The translations under genes and the position numbers were made by a program. From Aestuariirhabdus litorea (GTDB lineage Bacteria > Pseudomonadota > Gammaproteobacteria > Pseudomonadales > Aestuariirhabdaceae), in assembly GCF_003864255.1 (NCBI RefSeq), contig NZ_QWEZ01000001.1, positions 310,001 to 374,000 on the forward strand: 64,000 bases of DNA. Reading direction: 5' to 3'. Of the stretch, positions 18,167 through 26,842 are shown piece by piece (positions within the stretch are counted from its first letter, which is position 1; every line of letters starts with the position of its first letter). Below the pieces are notes generated by a model, which saw only the letters and a list, made by a program, of their open reading frames with translations, was not told where the DNA came from and ran no database searches.

Positions 18167-18696
18167 GGGGCCACCCCCTGGCCCTCTATCCAGTGGCGCC
18201 ACTGTAGACGGGTCAACTGGTAAAGCAGCAGCGACCAGACCACGGCCAGCACCATAAGGCTTTGCCAGAGAGGCGCGCCCAACTCGATCTGGGGGTTAAG
18301 CTGGGTGCCGCTGTAATAACTGGCGGGTCCCGCCAGGGCGCCACAGGCCAGGCTGGCCCAGCCTCGGCCGTGAAGCCAGCTGAGGCAATGGTTGAGGGTG
18401 GTCGCAAAGATACCCCACAGGGCCATCAGCCACAGGGGGGGGAGCAGGGTGCCATCGGTTCGATCCAGAATCCCCAGGCCAAGCAAGAGGGTGTCAATGG
18501 CCACCCCCAGAGCGGCGATCGCCAGCACCATGCACCACTCCCGTAAATTTTGGCTGACGAACCTGAAGTGCAGGGCCCATACCAGCACAAGGGCCAACAG
18601 GGCCGCGTTGTTGCCGCCCATCACACAGGCAAACCAGCCCAGCTGGAAGAGGAGGGCGTTGAGCAGAATCGGCCGGCTTATCATGGGTTCACCCAT
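18163..18696 (-). CDS. DUF2878 family membrane protein
   Basis: 177 residues with five or six hydrophobic helices and the family-like opening LLNALLFQLGWFACVMGG. In other proteobacteria DUF2878 genes commonly follow a cyclopropane-fatty-acid synthase gene, as here (gap of four bases). An ATG at 18696 is used; a second ATG at 18684 is equally possible. It overlaps the next gene by four bases. No biochemical function is known; an inner-membrane helper for the lipid modification made by this operon is a reasonable guess. Confidence 0.8.
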   Translation of the reverse strand: MGEPMISRPILLNALLFQLGWFACVMGGNNAALLALVLVWALHFRFVSQNLREWCMVLAIAALGVAIDTLLLGLGILDRTDGTLLPPLWLMALWGIFATTLNHCLSWLHGRGWASLACGALAGPASYYSGTQLNPQIELGAPLWQSLMVLAVVWSLLLYQLTRLQWRHWIEGQGVAP

Positions 18697-18700
18697 CGGA

Positions 18701-19978
18701 TTAACGAACCTGGGGCAGCTGTCGGCAAGCGGGCTTGGCCATCAGCAACTGGGCGGTTGAGATGACCCGCTCCCGGAAGCCCCCTTCGCAGTAACAAAGA
18801 TAAAACTCCCACATACGCACGAAGCGATCGTCAAAGCCGGCGTTGTGCACCTCGCTGAGCTGGGCAAAGAAGCGCTCGCGCCAGTGACGCAGGGTTTCGG
18901 CGTAGTCGAAGGTAATATCCTCGAGGCCGACCAGCTGCATATCGGTATGACGGCAAAGGTGATCGGTGATCACGCTGACCGAGGGGAGCGAGCCGCCGGG
19001 GAAGATGTACTTCTGGATAAAGTCCACCGACCCCAGGGCTTGTCGATAGCGCTGGTCGGCGATGGTGATGGCCTGGATCAGCCCGATCCCTTCAGGCTTC
19101 AGCAGCTGGCTGCAGCGGCTGAAGTAGTCGGGGTAGTAGTCGTGGCCGACCGCCTCGATCATCTCCACCGAGACCAGTTTGTCGTACTGACCCTCCAGCT
19201 TGCGATAGTCCTTCAGAAGCAGGGTGATGCGCTCCTCCAGCCCCTCGCGTTCTACCCAGTCACGGGCATAATGGTACTGCTCTTGTGACAGGGTGGTGGT
19301 GGTCACCCGGCAGCCAAAGTGTTTGGCCGCGTAGATGGCGAGCCCTCCCCATCCGGTACCGATCTCCAGCAGGTGATCCTGCTCCGACAGCTGCAGGCGT
19401 TCGCAGATGTGGCGTAACTTGTACTCGGCGGCGCTATCGAGATCCATCTCCGGGCTGGCAAAGATGGCGGAGGAGTAGATCATGTTGCGGTCGAGGAACA
19501 ATGAAAAAAGCTCATTACTGAGATCGTAATGTGCGGCTATATTCTGTCGGGATCCCTTTAATGTGTTGGCCGTGATCCGGTGGTAGATCGATGAGAGGAG
19601 ACGACGCAGCGGATTCCTTTGCTGGTCCATCGCTTGCAACATCTCCATATTAGCCACCATCAGGCGTACCACCTTGACCAGGTCGGGACTGCTCCAGGCC
19701 GCCTCCATATAAGCCTCGCCGGAGCCGACACTGCCATTGAGCAGTACCCGTCGGTAGAGCGAGGGGTGATGGACATGGATTACCGCATGAAGCGGCTCGG
19801 GGGATTCTGGGTCGCCATATTCATGGGTCCCTTCGCTATCGTGGACACTGAGACGACCGCGGCCGATGCGGGCCAGCAGGCGATGCACTGCTCGTCTGGC
19901 CAGGTTATCGCTCCAGTGGGCCTTGGACGGAAGGCTATAGGTTGCCTCCTCAATGCTGCAGCTTTTGGCTGATTCCAT
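18701..19978 (-). CDS. cfa: Cyclopropane-fatty-acyl-phospholipid synthase family methyltransferase
   Basis: 425 residues. An N-terminal lipid-binding part (about 25-150) precedes a class I SAM methyltransferase with the glycine loop LEIGTGWGGLAIYAAKHFG and the family signature VSVEMIEAVG; NIAAHYDLSNELFSLFLD and MIYSSAIF are also typical. The family adds a methylene or methyl group from SAM to unsaturated phospholipid acyl chains. Because it sits in an ECF-sigma/ChrR operon with FAD-oxidase and DUF1365 genes, it may be the CfaB or UfaM-like branch that leads to methylated or furan fatty acids rather than the stationary-phase Cfa. Which product is made cannot be told from sequence. Confidence 0.9.
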   Translation of the reverse strand: MESAKSCSIEEATYSLPSKAHWSDNLARRAVHRLLARIGRGRLSVHDSEGTHEYGDPESPEPLHAVIHVHHPSLYRRVLLNGSVGSGEAYMEAAWSSPDLVKVVRLMVANMEMLQAMDQQRNPLRRLLSSIYHRITANTLKGSRQNIAAHYDLSNELFSLFLDRNMIYSSAIFASPEMDLDSAAEYKLRHICERLQLSEQDHLLEIGTGWGGLAIYAAKHFGCRVTTTTLSQEQYHYARDWVEREGLEERITLLLKDYRKLEGQYDKLVSVEMIEAVGHDYYPDYFSRCSQLLKPEGIGLIQAITIADQRYRQALGSVDFIQKYIFPGGSLPSVSVITDHLCRHTDMQLVGLEDITFDYAETLRHWRERFFAQLSEVHNAGFDDRFVRMWEFYLCYCEGGFRERVISTAQLLMAKPACRQLPQVR

Positions 19979-19990
19979 GGTGGGTGTCCT

Positions 19991-20800
19991 CTATTGTTCT
20001 TTGGTGTGTGGAGAGGGGGGATCGAAGGCGGGGGAGTCGCCGGGATGGGTGTACAGGGGTACTCCCTTGACCCACAGTTTGAGGGCCTGCCAGTAGATCC
20101 GCCAGGCAACCTGCAGGGTCATGAGTGGGAATCGCCACAGTACTCGGCGCATACTGGCCGCGGTTAGGGGCTGCCGTTCTAGGTGCATGCCGGCGCTGAA
20201 TCGATGCTCATCCCCCAGCCAGTTCTGGATACTCAGGTAGAGTGAGTCGGCGGGCAGGCTGCTGTGCAGCCGGTAGCTCATCGCCATCGGCATAAACGGG
20301 GAGACGTGCATCGCCTTGTCGAAACTCGCCTGAAACGACTCGCCGCTGGCATCTGGCTGAAGGCAATAGTGAATGCGCTCTCCCCAGGGGGTGTTGGTGA
20401 CCTCCGCCACCAGTGCCTTGAGGGTCCCTTGCGCGTCAAAGCAGTAGTAACAGCTGATGGGGTTGATCATGTAACCGAAATAACGCAGGTTGGTGAGCAG
20501 GCAGATCTCTCCGTCGGGACGTTCGCCCGTGTGCCGCTCAACGTAGTCCCTTACCGAGTCGGCCAGGGGGCCGGCTTCACCATCCCAGTAATCCTGGCGT
20601 CGGAAGCGGGCCGGCGCCCAGCGGCTACTCGACCACCAGCGGCTGCGGGAGAGGTCCTGCTCAAGCCGGTCTAGGTTAAGGTAGACCATAAAAATGCGGT
20701 AGTGGAAATCGTGGAGTTTGGGGGCAAAACGCCGATGGAAGAGTCGCCCCTCGTAAAGGGCGCTCTGTTGCGGCAGCTGAGGGCTCTGCTGCAGGCTCAT
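19991..20800 (-). CDS. DUF1365 family protein
   Basis: 269 residues. The family-typical start [34 protein letters not shown] is present, followed by [21 protein letters not shown] and a hydrophobic C-terminal part. DUF1365 proteins are almost always next to an FAD amine-oxidase-like protein and a cyclopropane synthase in organisms with a ChrR-controlled sigma factor. The start overlaps the FAD oxidase stop by four bases (ATGA), and the cfa-type gene begins 12 bases after its stop. Function unproven; likely part of a lipid-modifying complex at the membrane. Confidence 0.9.
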   Translation of the reverse strand: MSLQQSPQLPQQSALYEGRLFHRRFAPKLHDFHYRIFMVYLNLDRLEQDLSRSRWWSSSRWAPARFRRQDYWDGEAGPLADSVRDYVERHTGERPDGEICLLTNLRYFGYMINPISCYYCFDAQGTLKALVAEVTNTPWGERIHYCLQPDASGESFQASFDKAMHVSPFMPMAMSYRLHSSLPADSLYLSIQNWLGDEHRFSAGMHLERQPLTAASMRRVLWRFPLMTLQVAWRIYWQALKLWVKGVPLYTHPGDSPAFDPPSPHTKEQ

Positions 20801-22056
20801 AAGCTCTCCCCGCCAAGGGCTTGGGCGACCCTGAGCCCGCTGCTGACACCGTCTTCATGGAAGCCATTACCCCAGTAGGCGCCACAGAACCAGGTGCGCT
20901 GGACGCCATTGATGGAGCGCCACTGCTGCTGGGCATCGATGCCGGCAATGGAAAACTGGGGGTGGGCGTAGGTGTAGCGCCCCAGAATCTGCGTGGGATC
21001 AATGGTGCCGGTATCGTTGAGGGTGACGCAGAAGGTGGTCTCGGAGTCGATGCCCTGCAGGATGTTCATGTTGTAGGTGAGCACCGGCAGGTTATCCTGG
21101 TCCTGCGGACCCGCCTTCAGGCGGTAGTTCCAGCTGCTCCAGGTGGCCTGGTTGTGTGGCAACTGACGGGTGTCGGTGTGAAGAATTACCTCGTTATCCA
21201 GATAGGGGATCGCTCCCAGAATCTGCTTTTCCAGTGGGGATGGATCGGCCAGCAGCGCCAATGCCTGGTCACTGTGACTGGCGATGATCACCTGGTCGAA
21301 ATGCGCTTCACCTTCCGCGTGGCGCAGGAGAACACCGTCGCTGCTTCGTGTAATGGAGGTCACGGGGCAGCTGAGGTGGATGCGGTCGCGGAAGCTGGCA
21401 ATCAGTGGTGACAGGTAGGCACTGGACCCCCCCTTGATCACCCGCCACTGGGGGCGGTCGTTGATGTTGAGCAGGCCATGATTATTGAAAAAGCGCAGGA
21501 AGAAGAGCGCAGGGAAGTCGAGCATGTGCTGGCGGCCTGATGACCATATGGCTGCCCCCATGGGGATCAGGTAAAAATCCCGGAAGGCGCGGGAGTAGTC
21601 ATGACTGTGCAGGTAGTCTCCCAGGCTGAGCTGTGAGGAGATTCGCCCCTCCAGCAGGTGGACTTTGGCCTCACGGTTGAAGCGCACAATGTCCCGCAGC
21701 ATCCGCCAATGGTCGAGCCTCAGCAGGTTGCGGCGCTGGGCAAAGAGGGTGTTGAAGCTGTTGCCGCTGTACTCGAGACCGGTCTGCTCACAGCTGACGC
21801 TGAAGCCCATTTCAGTGGCTTGGGAGTGGACACCAATGCGCTCCATGAGTCGGATAAAATGGGGGTAGGTCCAGTCGTTGTAGACAATAAAGCCGGTGTC
21901 GATGGCATAGTCACGATTGCCGACCGAAACGTTCATGGTGGCGGTATGGCCACCGATGCGGGAGGCGCCTTCAAAGAGGGTGATCTCATGCTCCTGGTGA
22001 AGCAGGTAGGCGGCGGTCAGTCCGGAAATACCGGTTCCTACAATGGCAATGCGCAT
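20797..22056 (-). CDS. FAD-dependent oxidoreductase (amine-oxidase/desaturase-like, COG2907)
   Basis: 419 residues starting with the dinucleotide fold [19 protein letters not shown] and the second motif [41 protein letters not shown] and [25 protein letters not shown] match the COG2907 NAD(P)/FAD family found with cfa and DUF1365 genes. In Rhodobacter a related gene cluster under sigma-E takes part in making furan fatty acids, so oxidation of a modified acyl chain is a plausible reaction here, by analogy only. The ATG at 22056 shares one base with the SDR stop (TGATG). Confidence 0.9.
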   Translation of the reverse strand: MRIAIVGTGISGLTAAYLLHQEHEITLFEGASRIGGHTATMNVSVGNRDYAIDTGFIVYNDWTYPHFIRLMERIGVHSQATEMGFSVSCEQTGLEYSGNSFNTLFAQRRNLLRLDHWRMLRDIVRFNREAKVHLLEGRISSQLSLGDYLHSHDYSRAFRDFYLIPMGAAIWSSGRQHMLDFPALFFLRFFNNHGLLNINDRPQWRVIKGGSSAYLSPLIASFRDRIHLSCPVTSITRSSDGVLLRHAEGEAHFDQVIIASHSDQALALLADPSPLEKQILGAIPYLDNEVILHTDTRQLPHNQATWSSWNYRLKAGPQDQDNLPVLTYNMNILQGIDSETTFCVTLNDTGTIDPTQILGRYTYAHPQFSIAGIDAQQQWRSINGVQRTWFCGAYWGNGFHEDGVSSGLRVAQALGGESL

Positions 22057-22829
22057 CAGATGGAGTTCTCTCGTGTCAGCTTGGGACCGATCCAGCGGTA
22101 CCAAAGGGTGGGCAATTTGTTCGCTAGCCACAGGGGTAGCCAGAGCCGTTTGGGGAAAATAACCGTACGCTGCCGGCGGCTGACAGCCTGGATGATGCGC
22201 TGAGCGGCCTCATCGGCACCCATCATGAAGGGCATCGGGAAGTCATTATTGGCGGTCAGTGGGGTGCGGATAAAACCGGGCCTCACCACCGTGACATCGA
22301 TGCCCCGGTGGCTCAGGTCCAGTCGCAGGGCGTCAAGCAGGTAATGCAAAGCCGCCTTGGAGGCGCCGTAGGCTTCGGCTCGGGGAAGCCCTACCTCGGT
22401 GGAGAGGCTGGAAAGGCCAACAATTTGCGGGCGACCGGAGGCCGCACTGAGTAGAGGCAGGCAGGCGCTAATACTATTGACGGCAGTGAAAAAGTTGCCC
22501 CGCATCACCCGCTCGAAGAGGGCTGGCTCCCAGTCGATACCGTCTACGTATTCACAGCAACCGGCGCTCATCAGCAACAGGTCGAGATGATCGGTGACCC
22601 CCTTCAGGGCCTGCTGGAGCTGCCGGGAAGCGTTCTCATCGCCGAGGTCAAGGGGCAGCGGGTGAATGCGAGCCGGGTCCGCTTGCTGGAGATGTGACAG
22701 ACGGTGGCTGTCACGCCCCACGGCGATGACAAAGTTGCCCGCCCGTGCCAGCTGCAGTGCCAATTCACGTCCAATGCCGGAGCTGGCACCGGTTACCAGT
22801 ACGGTTTTATCAGTGATGGACTCTTTCAT
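22056..22829 (-). CDS. Short-chain dehydrogenase/reductase (SDR)
   Basis: 257 residues, classical SDR size. The cofactor loop TGASSGIGREL (about 13-23), the active-site serine region VGLSSLSTEVG and YGASKAALHYLLDALRLDLS with the catalytic YxxxK are all intact. NADPH-dependent reduction or oxidation of an unknown carbonyl/alcohol is expected. The start at 22829 overlaps the SnoaL-like gene's stop by four bases; the frame upstream of it is only the other gene's shadow. Member of the coupled ECF-sigma operon. Confidence 0.92.
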   Translation of the reverse strand: MKESITDKTVLVTGASSGIGRELALQLARAGNFVIAVGRDSHRLSHLQQADPARIHPLPLDLGDENASRQLQQALKGVTDHLDLLLMSAGCCEYVDGIDWEPALFERVMRGNFFTAVNSISACLPLLSAASGRPQIVGLSSLSTEVGLPRAEAYGASKAALHYLLDALRLDLSHRGIDVTVVRPGFIRTPLTANNDFPMPFMMGADEAAQRIIQAVSRRQRTVIFPKRLWLPLWLANKLPTLWYRWIGPKLTRENSI

Positions 22830-23266
22830 GGACGTGTGCTCCCGCGCAGCAGGCGCTGGTTGAGGGATCGAACGGCCCAACCCAACAGGGGCAGGTGTTG
22901 ATAGAGCATGGCCCCCATATCATAGAAATCCTCGTGAAAGAGTACCCGGTCATCAAAACGGATGTGGGTAACCCCGTTAAGGCTGAGGGCTTGCCCCCCC
23001 TTTATACGGGGGTGAGCGTAGTGCATGGTCCAGTGGAAGTAGGCGCAGCTGGCGTTGACCATTTCGTGCAGGAATTCGAAGCGACAGTGGGTGAGGTCGC
23101 GACTTAATTCCTCGAAATAGAGTTGCACCGCTTCAAGCCCATCGAGCTGGTGGAGTGGGTCACGAAAGTGCATGTCGACGGCATAAAGCTCGCCGAGTGA
23201 CTCGACTGACTGCTGGTCAAAGTCGCTGTAATAGTCTTTGAAGCGCTGGATAATCGGTGGGTTCAA
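22826..23266 (-). CDS. SnoaL/NTF2-like nuclear transport factor 2 family protein
   Basis: 146 residues with an NTF2-like cone fold pattern: FKDYYSDFDQQSVESLGELYAVDMHFRDPLHQLDGLEAVQLYFEEL, then ALSLNGVTHIRFDDRVLFHEDFYD. The start is a TTG at 23266 with AAGGAGAG five bases upstream; no ATG or GTG is available in frame. It is first in the minus-strand operon, about 47 bases after the predicted sigma-ECF start point. NTF2-like proteins of this kind are either small enzymes or binding subunits; in ChrR-type regulons they often precede the SDR gene. Exact role unknown. Confidence 0.85.
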   Translation of the reverse strand: MNPPIIQRFKDYYSDFDQQSVESLGELYAVDMHFRDPLHQLDGLEAVQLYFEELSRDLTHCRFEFLHEMVNASCAYFHWTMHYAHPRIKGGQALSLNGVTHIRFDDRVLFHEDFYDMGAMLYQHLPLLGWAVRSLNQRLLRGSTRP

Positions 23267-23320
23267 CCGTTCTCTCCTTCAGAAAAGTGGCGCTGGGTAC
23301 AGCCGCCCGTTGCACAGGTA

Positions 23321-23346
23321 TACGTTCACTTTTCGGGAACGGATCA
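23321..23346 (-). promoter_or_regulatory. ECF sigma (RpoE/ChrR type) promoter of the lipid operon
   Basis: On the minus strand TGATCC is followed after 16 bases by CGTA (TGATC 23346-23342, CGTA 23324-23321). This is the promoter form known for ChrR-controlled ECF11 sigma factors. The same signature with the same spacing occurs at three more places in this window, each ahead of an operon. Confidence 0.88.
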
Positions 23347-23388
23347 ACCCGGGCCGGGGCAATGGATCTGTTCTTTTTTTAGATGGTG

Positions 23389-23414
23389 TGATCCACGCGC
23401 TGTTATTGGTCGTA
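23389..23414 (+). promoter_or_regulatory. ECF sigma (RpoE/ChrR type) promoter of the sigma-chrR operon
   Basis: TGATCC at 23389-23394 and CGTA at 23411-23414, 16 bases apart. It points to the sigma gene at 23518, leaving a leader of about 100 bases. It implies autoregulation, as is usual for ECF sigma factors. Confidence 0.88.
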
Positions 23415-23517
23415 CAGTCAGTCAAAGGTTCCAGCTTCAACCCACAGCTTAGTTAACCATAGCTTAGTAAGAGTACCCCAAGTATCCAGCTGCCAACGGA
23501 GAGATGAACAGGTTATC

Positions 23518-24144
23518 ATGACAGTTGTTTCCATACACAAGGGTCGGGCCAAGCGCGTGAGCACCCAAGAGTTCGCAGAGGATATCGAGCACTGGAGCCA
23601 GCTGTTGCAGCGGGTAGGTGAGTCGAGGGATAGAGATGCTTTTGTACAGCTGTTCAACCACTTTGCACCCTCCATCAAAGGGTACTTTCTCTCCCTGGGC
23701 AAAGGCGTTGCTCCGGAGCTGGTGGATGACATGGTGCAGGAGGCGATGATTAAAGTGTGGAACAAGGCCCCCCAGTTTGACTCCAGGCGCGCCGCTGCCT
23801 CCACCTGGATTTACACCATCGCTCGTAACACCCGTATCGATCTACTGCGTCGTAAAGGTCGTCATAGCGTAGAGGAACCGCTGCTCGCGGATGATGTCTG
23901 GCCCGATTGCGAAACCTCCGAGCCTTTATCACAACTGCAGCAAGCGCGCTCCGTTGAGCGGGTTAACCAGGCCCTGCAATCCCTGCCCCGTGAGCAAGCC
24001 AACATTCTTGCTATGGTCTATCGCGAGGGTAAGTGCCACAGCGAAATTGCCGCTGAGTTGGAACTGCCATTGGGAACCGTGAAATCGCGGATTCGCCTGG
24101 CACTCGTAAAATTAAACACTCTTTTTAGCCGGTCACCCTTATGA
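23518..24144 (+). CDS. rpoE: RNA polymerase ECF sigma factor, RpoE/ECF11 type
   Basis: 208 residues. Region 2 (about 38-105) contains HFAPSIKGYFLSLGKG, LVDDMVQEAMIKVWNKAPQFD and ASTWIYTIARNTRIDLLRR; region 4 (about 150-200) contains LPREQANILAMVYREGKCHSEIAAELELPLGTVKSRIRLAL. No extra domains. The stop overlaps the anti-sigma start by four bases (ATGA), so the pair is made together. With a ChrR partner it should respond to singlet oxygen or organic hydroperoxides and read TGATC-N17-CGTA promoters, four of which are in this window. It is a different protein from the envelope-stress RpoE/AlgU, which pairs with RseA/MucA. Confidence 0.95.
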   Translation: MTVVSIHKGRAKRVSTQEFAEDIEHWSQLLQRVGESRDRDAFVQLFNHFAPSIKGYFLSLGKGVAPELVDDMVQEAMIKVWNKAPQFDSRRAAASTWIYTIARNTRIDLLRRKGRHSVEEPLLADDVWPDCETSEPLSQLQQARSVERVNQALQSLPREQANILAMVYREGKCHSEIAAELELPLGTVKSRIRLALVKLNTLFSRSPL

Positions 24145-24824
24145 TTAAGCAACACCCTTCAACTGACCTGTTAGCCGAATACGCCGCCGGATGCCTGCCC
24201 TGGGCTCACGCTATCTGTGTGACGACCCATATCCATTATTGTGGCCGCTGTAGAGAGCAGGTTGACCAGCTCAACCAACTGGGCGCCGACCTGATGGAGG
24301 CGTCTGCGGGGGCCTCCTCGGTCGACCTCCCGGTTGATCACGGACTACTCGATCGGGTGTTGGGGGCGATTGATACCCCCCCTGCCAGTGAGCCCTCTCC
24401 AACGGTCTACCATCGTCCGGTCACGGGTGCCCGGTCACGGGCTGACCTTCCCCCCATCGTTGATCGCCTGATCAGCAATCAGGGGGTTAACTGGAAACGG
24501 GTTTCCAGTGGCCTAAAGGTAGCGCGCTTGCAGGCGGGTGATGACAACCATGAAGTGGCGCTGCACAAAATCTGCGCCGGTGCCAAGGTGGCTCACCATG
24601 ACCATCGGGCCACCGAGGTAACCGTGGTGCTGCGCGGCAGTTTCTCCGACGAAGACGGTGTCTATGCGGTGGGGGATTTCCTGCTGAGAGAACCCGGAGA
24701 GCCTCACCGTCCGATGGCGGCGCAGAACCAGGATTGCCTCTGCCTATCGGCCCAGCAGGCACCTATTCGGCTAACGGGCCCCTGGCGCTGGATTAACCCT
24801 TTCCTGCGCATCCAGCCGGGCTGA
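24141..24824 (+). CDS. chrR: ChrR-type zinc-binding cupin anti-sigma factor
   Basis: 227 residues in two domains. The anti-sigma zinc domain has H5, H30, C34 and C37, with exactly the spacing of the ChrR zinc site (HxxxCxxC plus an N-terminal His). The C-terminal cupin (about 120-215) carries HHDH, E and a late His in EPGEPHRP, the usual metal-binding set that senses the stress signal. It holds the sigma factor inactive until photo-oxidative stress. It is translationally coupled to the sigma gene and is the last gene of that operon. Confidence 0.95.
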   Translation: MIKQHPSTDLLAEYAAGCLPWAHAICVTTHIHYCGRCREQVDQLNQLGADLMEASAGASSVDLPVDHGLLDRVLGAIDTPPASEPSPTVYHRPVTGARSRADLPPIVDRLISNQGVNWKRVSSGLKVARLQAGDDNHEVALHKICAGAKVAHHDHRATEVTVVLRGSFSDEDGVYAVGDFLLREPGEPHRPMAAQNQDCLCLSAQQAPIRLTGPWRWINPFLRIQPG

Positions 24825-24854
24825 TGGCCCCTGTCCCGGCTCGCGACCCTTACC

Positions 24855-25646
24855 TCAGAGAGAGCTTTGCGCCGTCATGATCGCCTCGCGGTGCTCCTGA
24901 TAGGCTGGGCTCATTATTGCGTTGTCGAGCCTGTCGAGCAGAGTTGGGAGGTTTGGGTAGTCCTTCTTGACGCCAATATGGAAGGGTATTTTGCTGTTGG
25001 GAATAAACTCGACCGGCCTGATGGCCATGCTCTCCTGATAACCATGTTTGCGTGCATAATGGCTAGCCTGGATCGCATTCATTACACAAAAGTCAGCCGT
25101 CTTGCGCAGCAGAATCAGGTGCAGAGCGGTTTCCTGGCTGGTGGCATACACGCGGTTAATAAAGGCTGGGATGTTATCCGTCTCCCAGGAGGATCCACGC
25201 TCTGCTGCCATCCTCAGTGACGCGAGATCCTCAAAGGAGGTGGCTGCTTCTAAGCGTTCGGCTTCAGGCCCCTGACGGCGATAGACCAGGTAGCCATAAC
25301 TCCATATAAACAGGGGGTGGCGACAAAAAACGGCGAACTCTTTTCGCTCATCGGATGGGTAGGTGCAAAGGGCGTCAGCAGCCCCCTGTTTGACCAGCGC
25401 CTGTGCTCGGGCCCAGGGATGAAGGGAGAGCTGGTAATTCACTTCAGGCACCTGCTCGATGAGGGTGTAGAGCAGCTCCGGCAGGAGACCACGTACCTGC
25501 TGTTGATCATCCAGGTAACTGATGGGATGACCCTTGGAAGCTCCCACAAAGCGCAGGGTTTGCACAAGGCGGTCGGCTTCGCTATGAAAGCTGGCTCCTG
25601 CCGCCCCCAGCAGTGTGTACTGTAGAAAGTGTCGGCGCGAAATCAT
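24855..25646 (-). CDS. Orphan Tat-exported solute-binding protein (SBP_bac_3 type)
   Basis: 263 residues. MISRRHFLQYTLLGAAGAS is a twin-arginine signal, uncommon for this family. The rest has SBP traits: LPELLYTLIEQVPEVNYQLSLHPWARAQALVKQGAADALCTYPSDERKEF and a second lobe with SFEDLASLRMAAERGSSWETDN. The ATG at 25646 sits just after GGTGACC; a GTG two codons upstream is the alternative. No ABC permease lies nearby. It follows the folE-folM operon after a hairpin and converges with chrR. Ligand unknown. Confidence 0.75.
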   Translation of the reverse strand: MISRRHFLQYTLLGAAGASFHSEADRLVQTLRFVGASKGHPISYLDDQQQVRGLLPELLYTLIEQVPEVNYQLSLHPWARAQALVKQGAADALCTYPSDERKEFAVFCRHPLFIWSYGYLVYRRQGPEAERLEAATSFEDLASLRMAAERGSSWETDNIPAFINRVYATSQETALHLILLRKTADFCVMNAIQASHYARKHGYQESMAIRPVEFIPNSKIPFHIGVKKDYPNLPTLLDRLDNAIMSPAYQEHREAIMTAQSSL

Positions 25647-25700
25647 GGTCACCAGGTTTCCAGCCCTAAACGTGGATTATAGCAAATAACATTAGCACTC

Positions 25701-25734
25701 TCTGGCCCTGACGCGGCAACCGCAACGGGCCAGA
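25701..25734 (-). terminator. Two-stage hairpin after the folE-folM-DUF4345 operon
   Basis: TCTGGCCC pairs with GGGCCAGA, and inside the loop GCGG pairs with CCGC around a 3-base loop. It sits 17 bases after the last stop of the operon on the minus strand. No T-run follows, so termination is not certain. Confidence 0.45.
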
Positions 25735-25750
25735 TCGCAGAAATGTGACC

Positions 25751-26122
25751 TCAGGCTGACATTGCCCGCCTGCTGCCGGCGATAAACAGCAAGGCGATCG
25801 TCACCTCCAGCAGCAAGAGCATCAGCAGCTCGCTGGAGAGGCCGCCCAGGCTGAACAGGCTGAACAGGCGAAACAGGGCAAGCAGGGAGGAGAATAGGGC
25901 GCTCATCAGAAGGGCCCCGGGCAGGCAGCGGGCAATCGCGCTACAACCGATCATGGCCACCCCGAGCCCGCACTGCAGACCGCCATAGACGGTGAAAAAC
26001 TCCGCACGGCCACTGGCGGAGAGTGAGCCGTAACCTAGAAACGCGGCTGCCTGCTCCGGGGCGAACGCACACCAGAGTCCAGACAGGAGGTAGAGCAGTC
26101 CGATACTGCGCAGCAGCCTCAT
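25751..26122 (-). CDS. Small DUF4345-like membrane protein
   Basis: 123 residues with four predicted helices: LLRSIGLLYLLSGLWCAF, an EFFTVYGGLQCGLGVAM segment, ALLMSALFSSLLALFRLF, and a last helix before GSRRAMSA. The pattern resembles DUF4345 proteins, for which no function is known. The start overlaps the folM stop by four bases, so it is part of the ECF-sigma-driven folE-folM operon. Its link to pterin chemistry or oxidative stress is unknown. Confidence 0.65.
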   Translation of the reverse strand: MRLLRSIGLLYLLSGLWCAFAPEQAAAFLGYGSLSASGRAEFFTVYGGLQCGLGVAMIGCSAIARCLPGALLMSALFSSLLALFRLFSLFSLGGLSSELLMLLLLEVTIALLFIAGSRRAMSA

Positions 26123-26832
26123 TTCAGATGACGCCCTCCATCCAGGTGCAGGGTACGGCCGGTGACGTAGCGGCTCTCCATCAGGTAGGTGACGGCGTGA
26201 AGCACCTCCGCCTCGCCTGGCTCACGGGGTAACAGCGCCTTGGCCAGGGTGTGCTCCCGATAGTCGTCGCTGTCTCCCTCATTGAACAAAATCAGGGAGG
26301 GGGCGATGCTGTTGACCTTCACTTGCGGCGCCAGCAAACGGGCAAAGGAGCGGCTGAGGTTTTCGGAGGCCGCCTTGCTGGCTGAGTAGGCGATGTGGTG
26401 TTTGCTGCCCTTGTCGACGGCAAAATCGGTAATGTGAATGATGTCGGCCACCGAATCGGGGCAGTTACGCAGTAGCGGAGCCAGGGCCAGGTTGAGCTGG
26501 TAGGGGGCGTAGGCATGCACCCGCATCATGCGCTCCATCACCTGTTCGGGCGACAGCTCCGACTGCCCCTCGGCGATCCAGTCGGAGGCGTTGTGGATGA
26601 TGCCCCGCAGAGCCGGGTGGTAGCGCTGCAGGGAGTCGATCAGCCGATGTACATGGTCGCTCTCGCAGAAGTCGCAGTGGTAGAGCTGTACCCCCATCGC
26701 TTCCAGCTCACCCAGTGCCGGCTGCTGGCGTCGATAGGTGCCGATCACTTCAACACCCTGCTCACGCAGGGATCGGGCGATGAAGAGGCCGATGCGCTTG
26801 GCGGCGCCGGTGATTAGGACTGGTGCACTCAT
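26119..26832 (-). CDS. folM: Dihydromonapterin/dihydrofolate reductase FolM (SDR)
   Basis: 237 residues. The SDR cofactor loop is TGAAKRIGLFIARSL, with an arginine pair typical of FolM and pteridine reductases; the catalytic YSASKAASENLSRSFARLLAP and the C-terminal YVTGRTLHLDGGRHLK agree. FolM reduces dihydromonapterin to tetrahydromonapterin and, weakly, dihydrofolate, using NADPH. The start at 26832 is ten bases after the folE stop; the frame upstream is only folE's shadow. Pairing with folE supports a pterin role and makes a generic SDR unlikely. Confidence 0.88.
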   Translation of the reverse strand: MSAPVLITGAAKRIGLFIARSLREQGVEVIGTYRRQQPALGELEAMGVQLYHCDFCESDHVHRLIDSLQRYHPALRGIIHNASDWIAEGQSELSPEQVMERMMRVHAYAPYQLNLALAPLLRNCPDSVADIIHITDFAVDKGSKHHIAYSASKAASENLSRSFARLLAPQVKVNSIAPSLILFNEGDSDDYREHTLAKALLPREPGEAEVLHAVTYLMESRYVTGRTLHLDGGRHLK

Positions 26833-26842
26833 GCCGTTCCCC

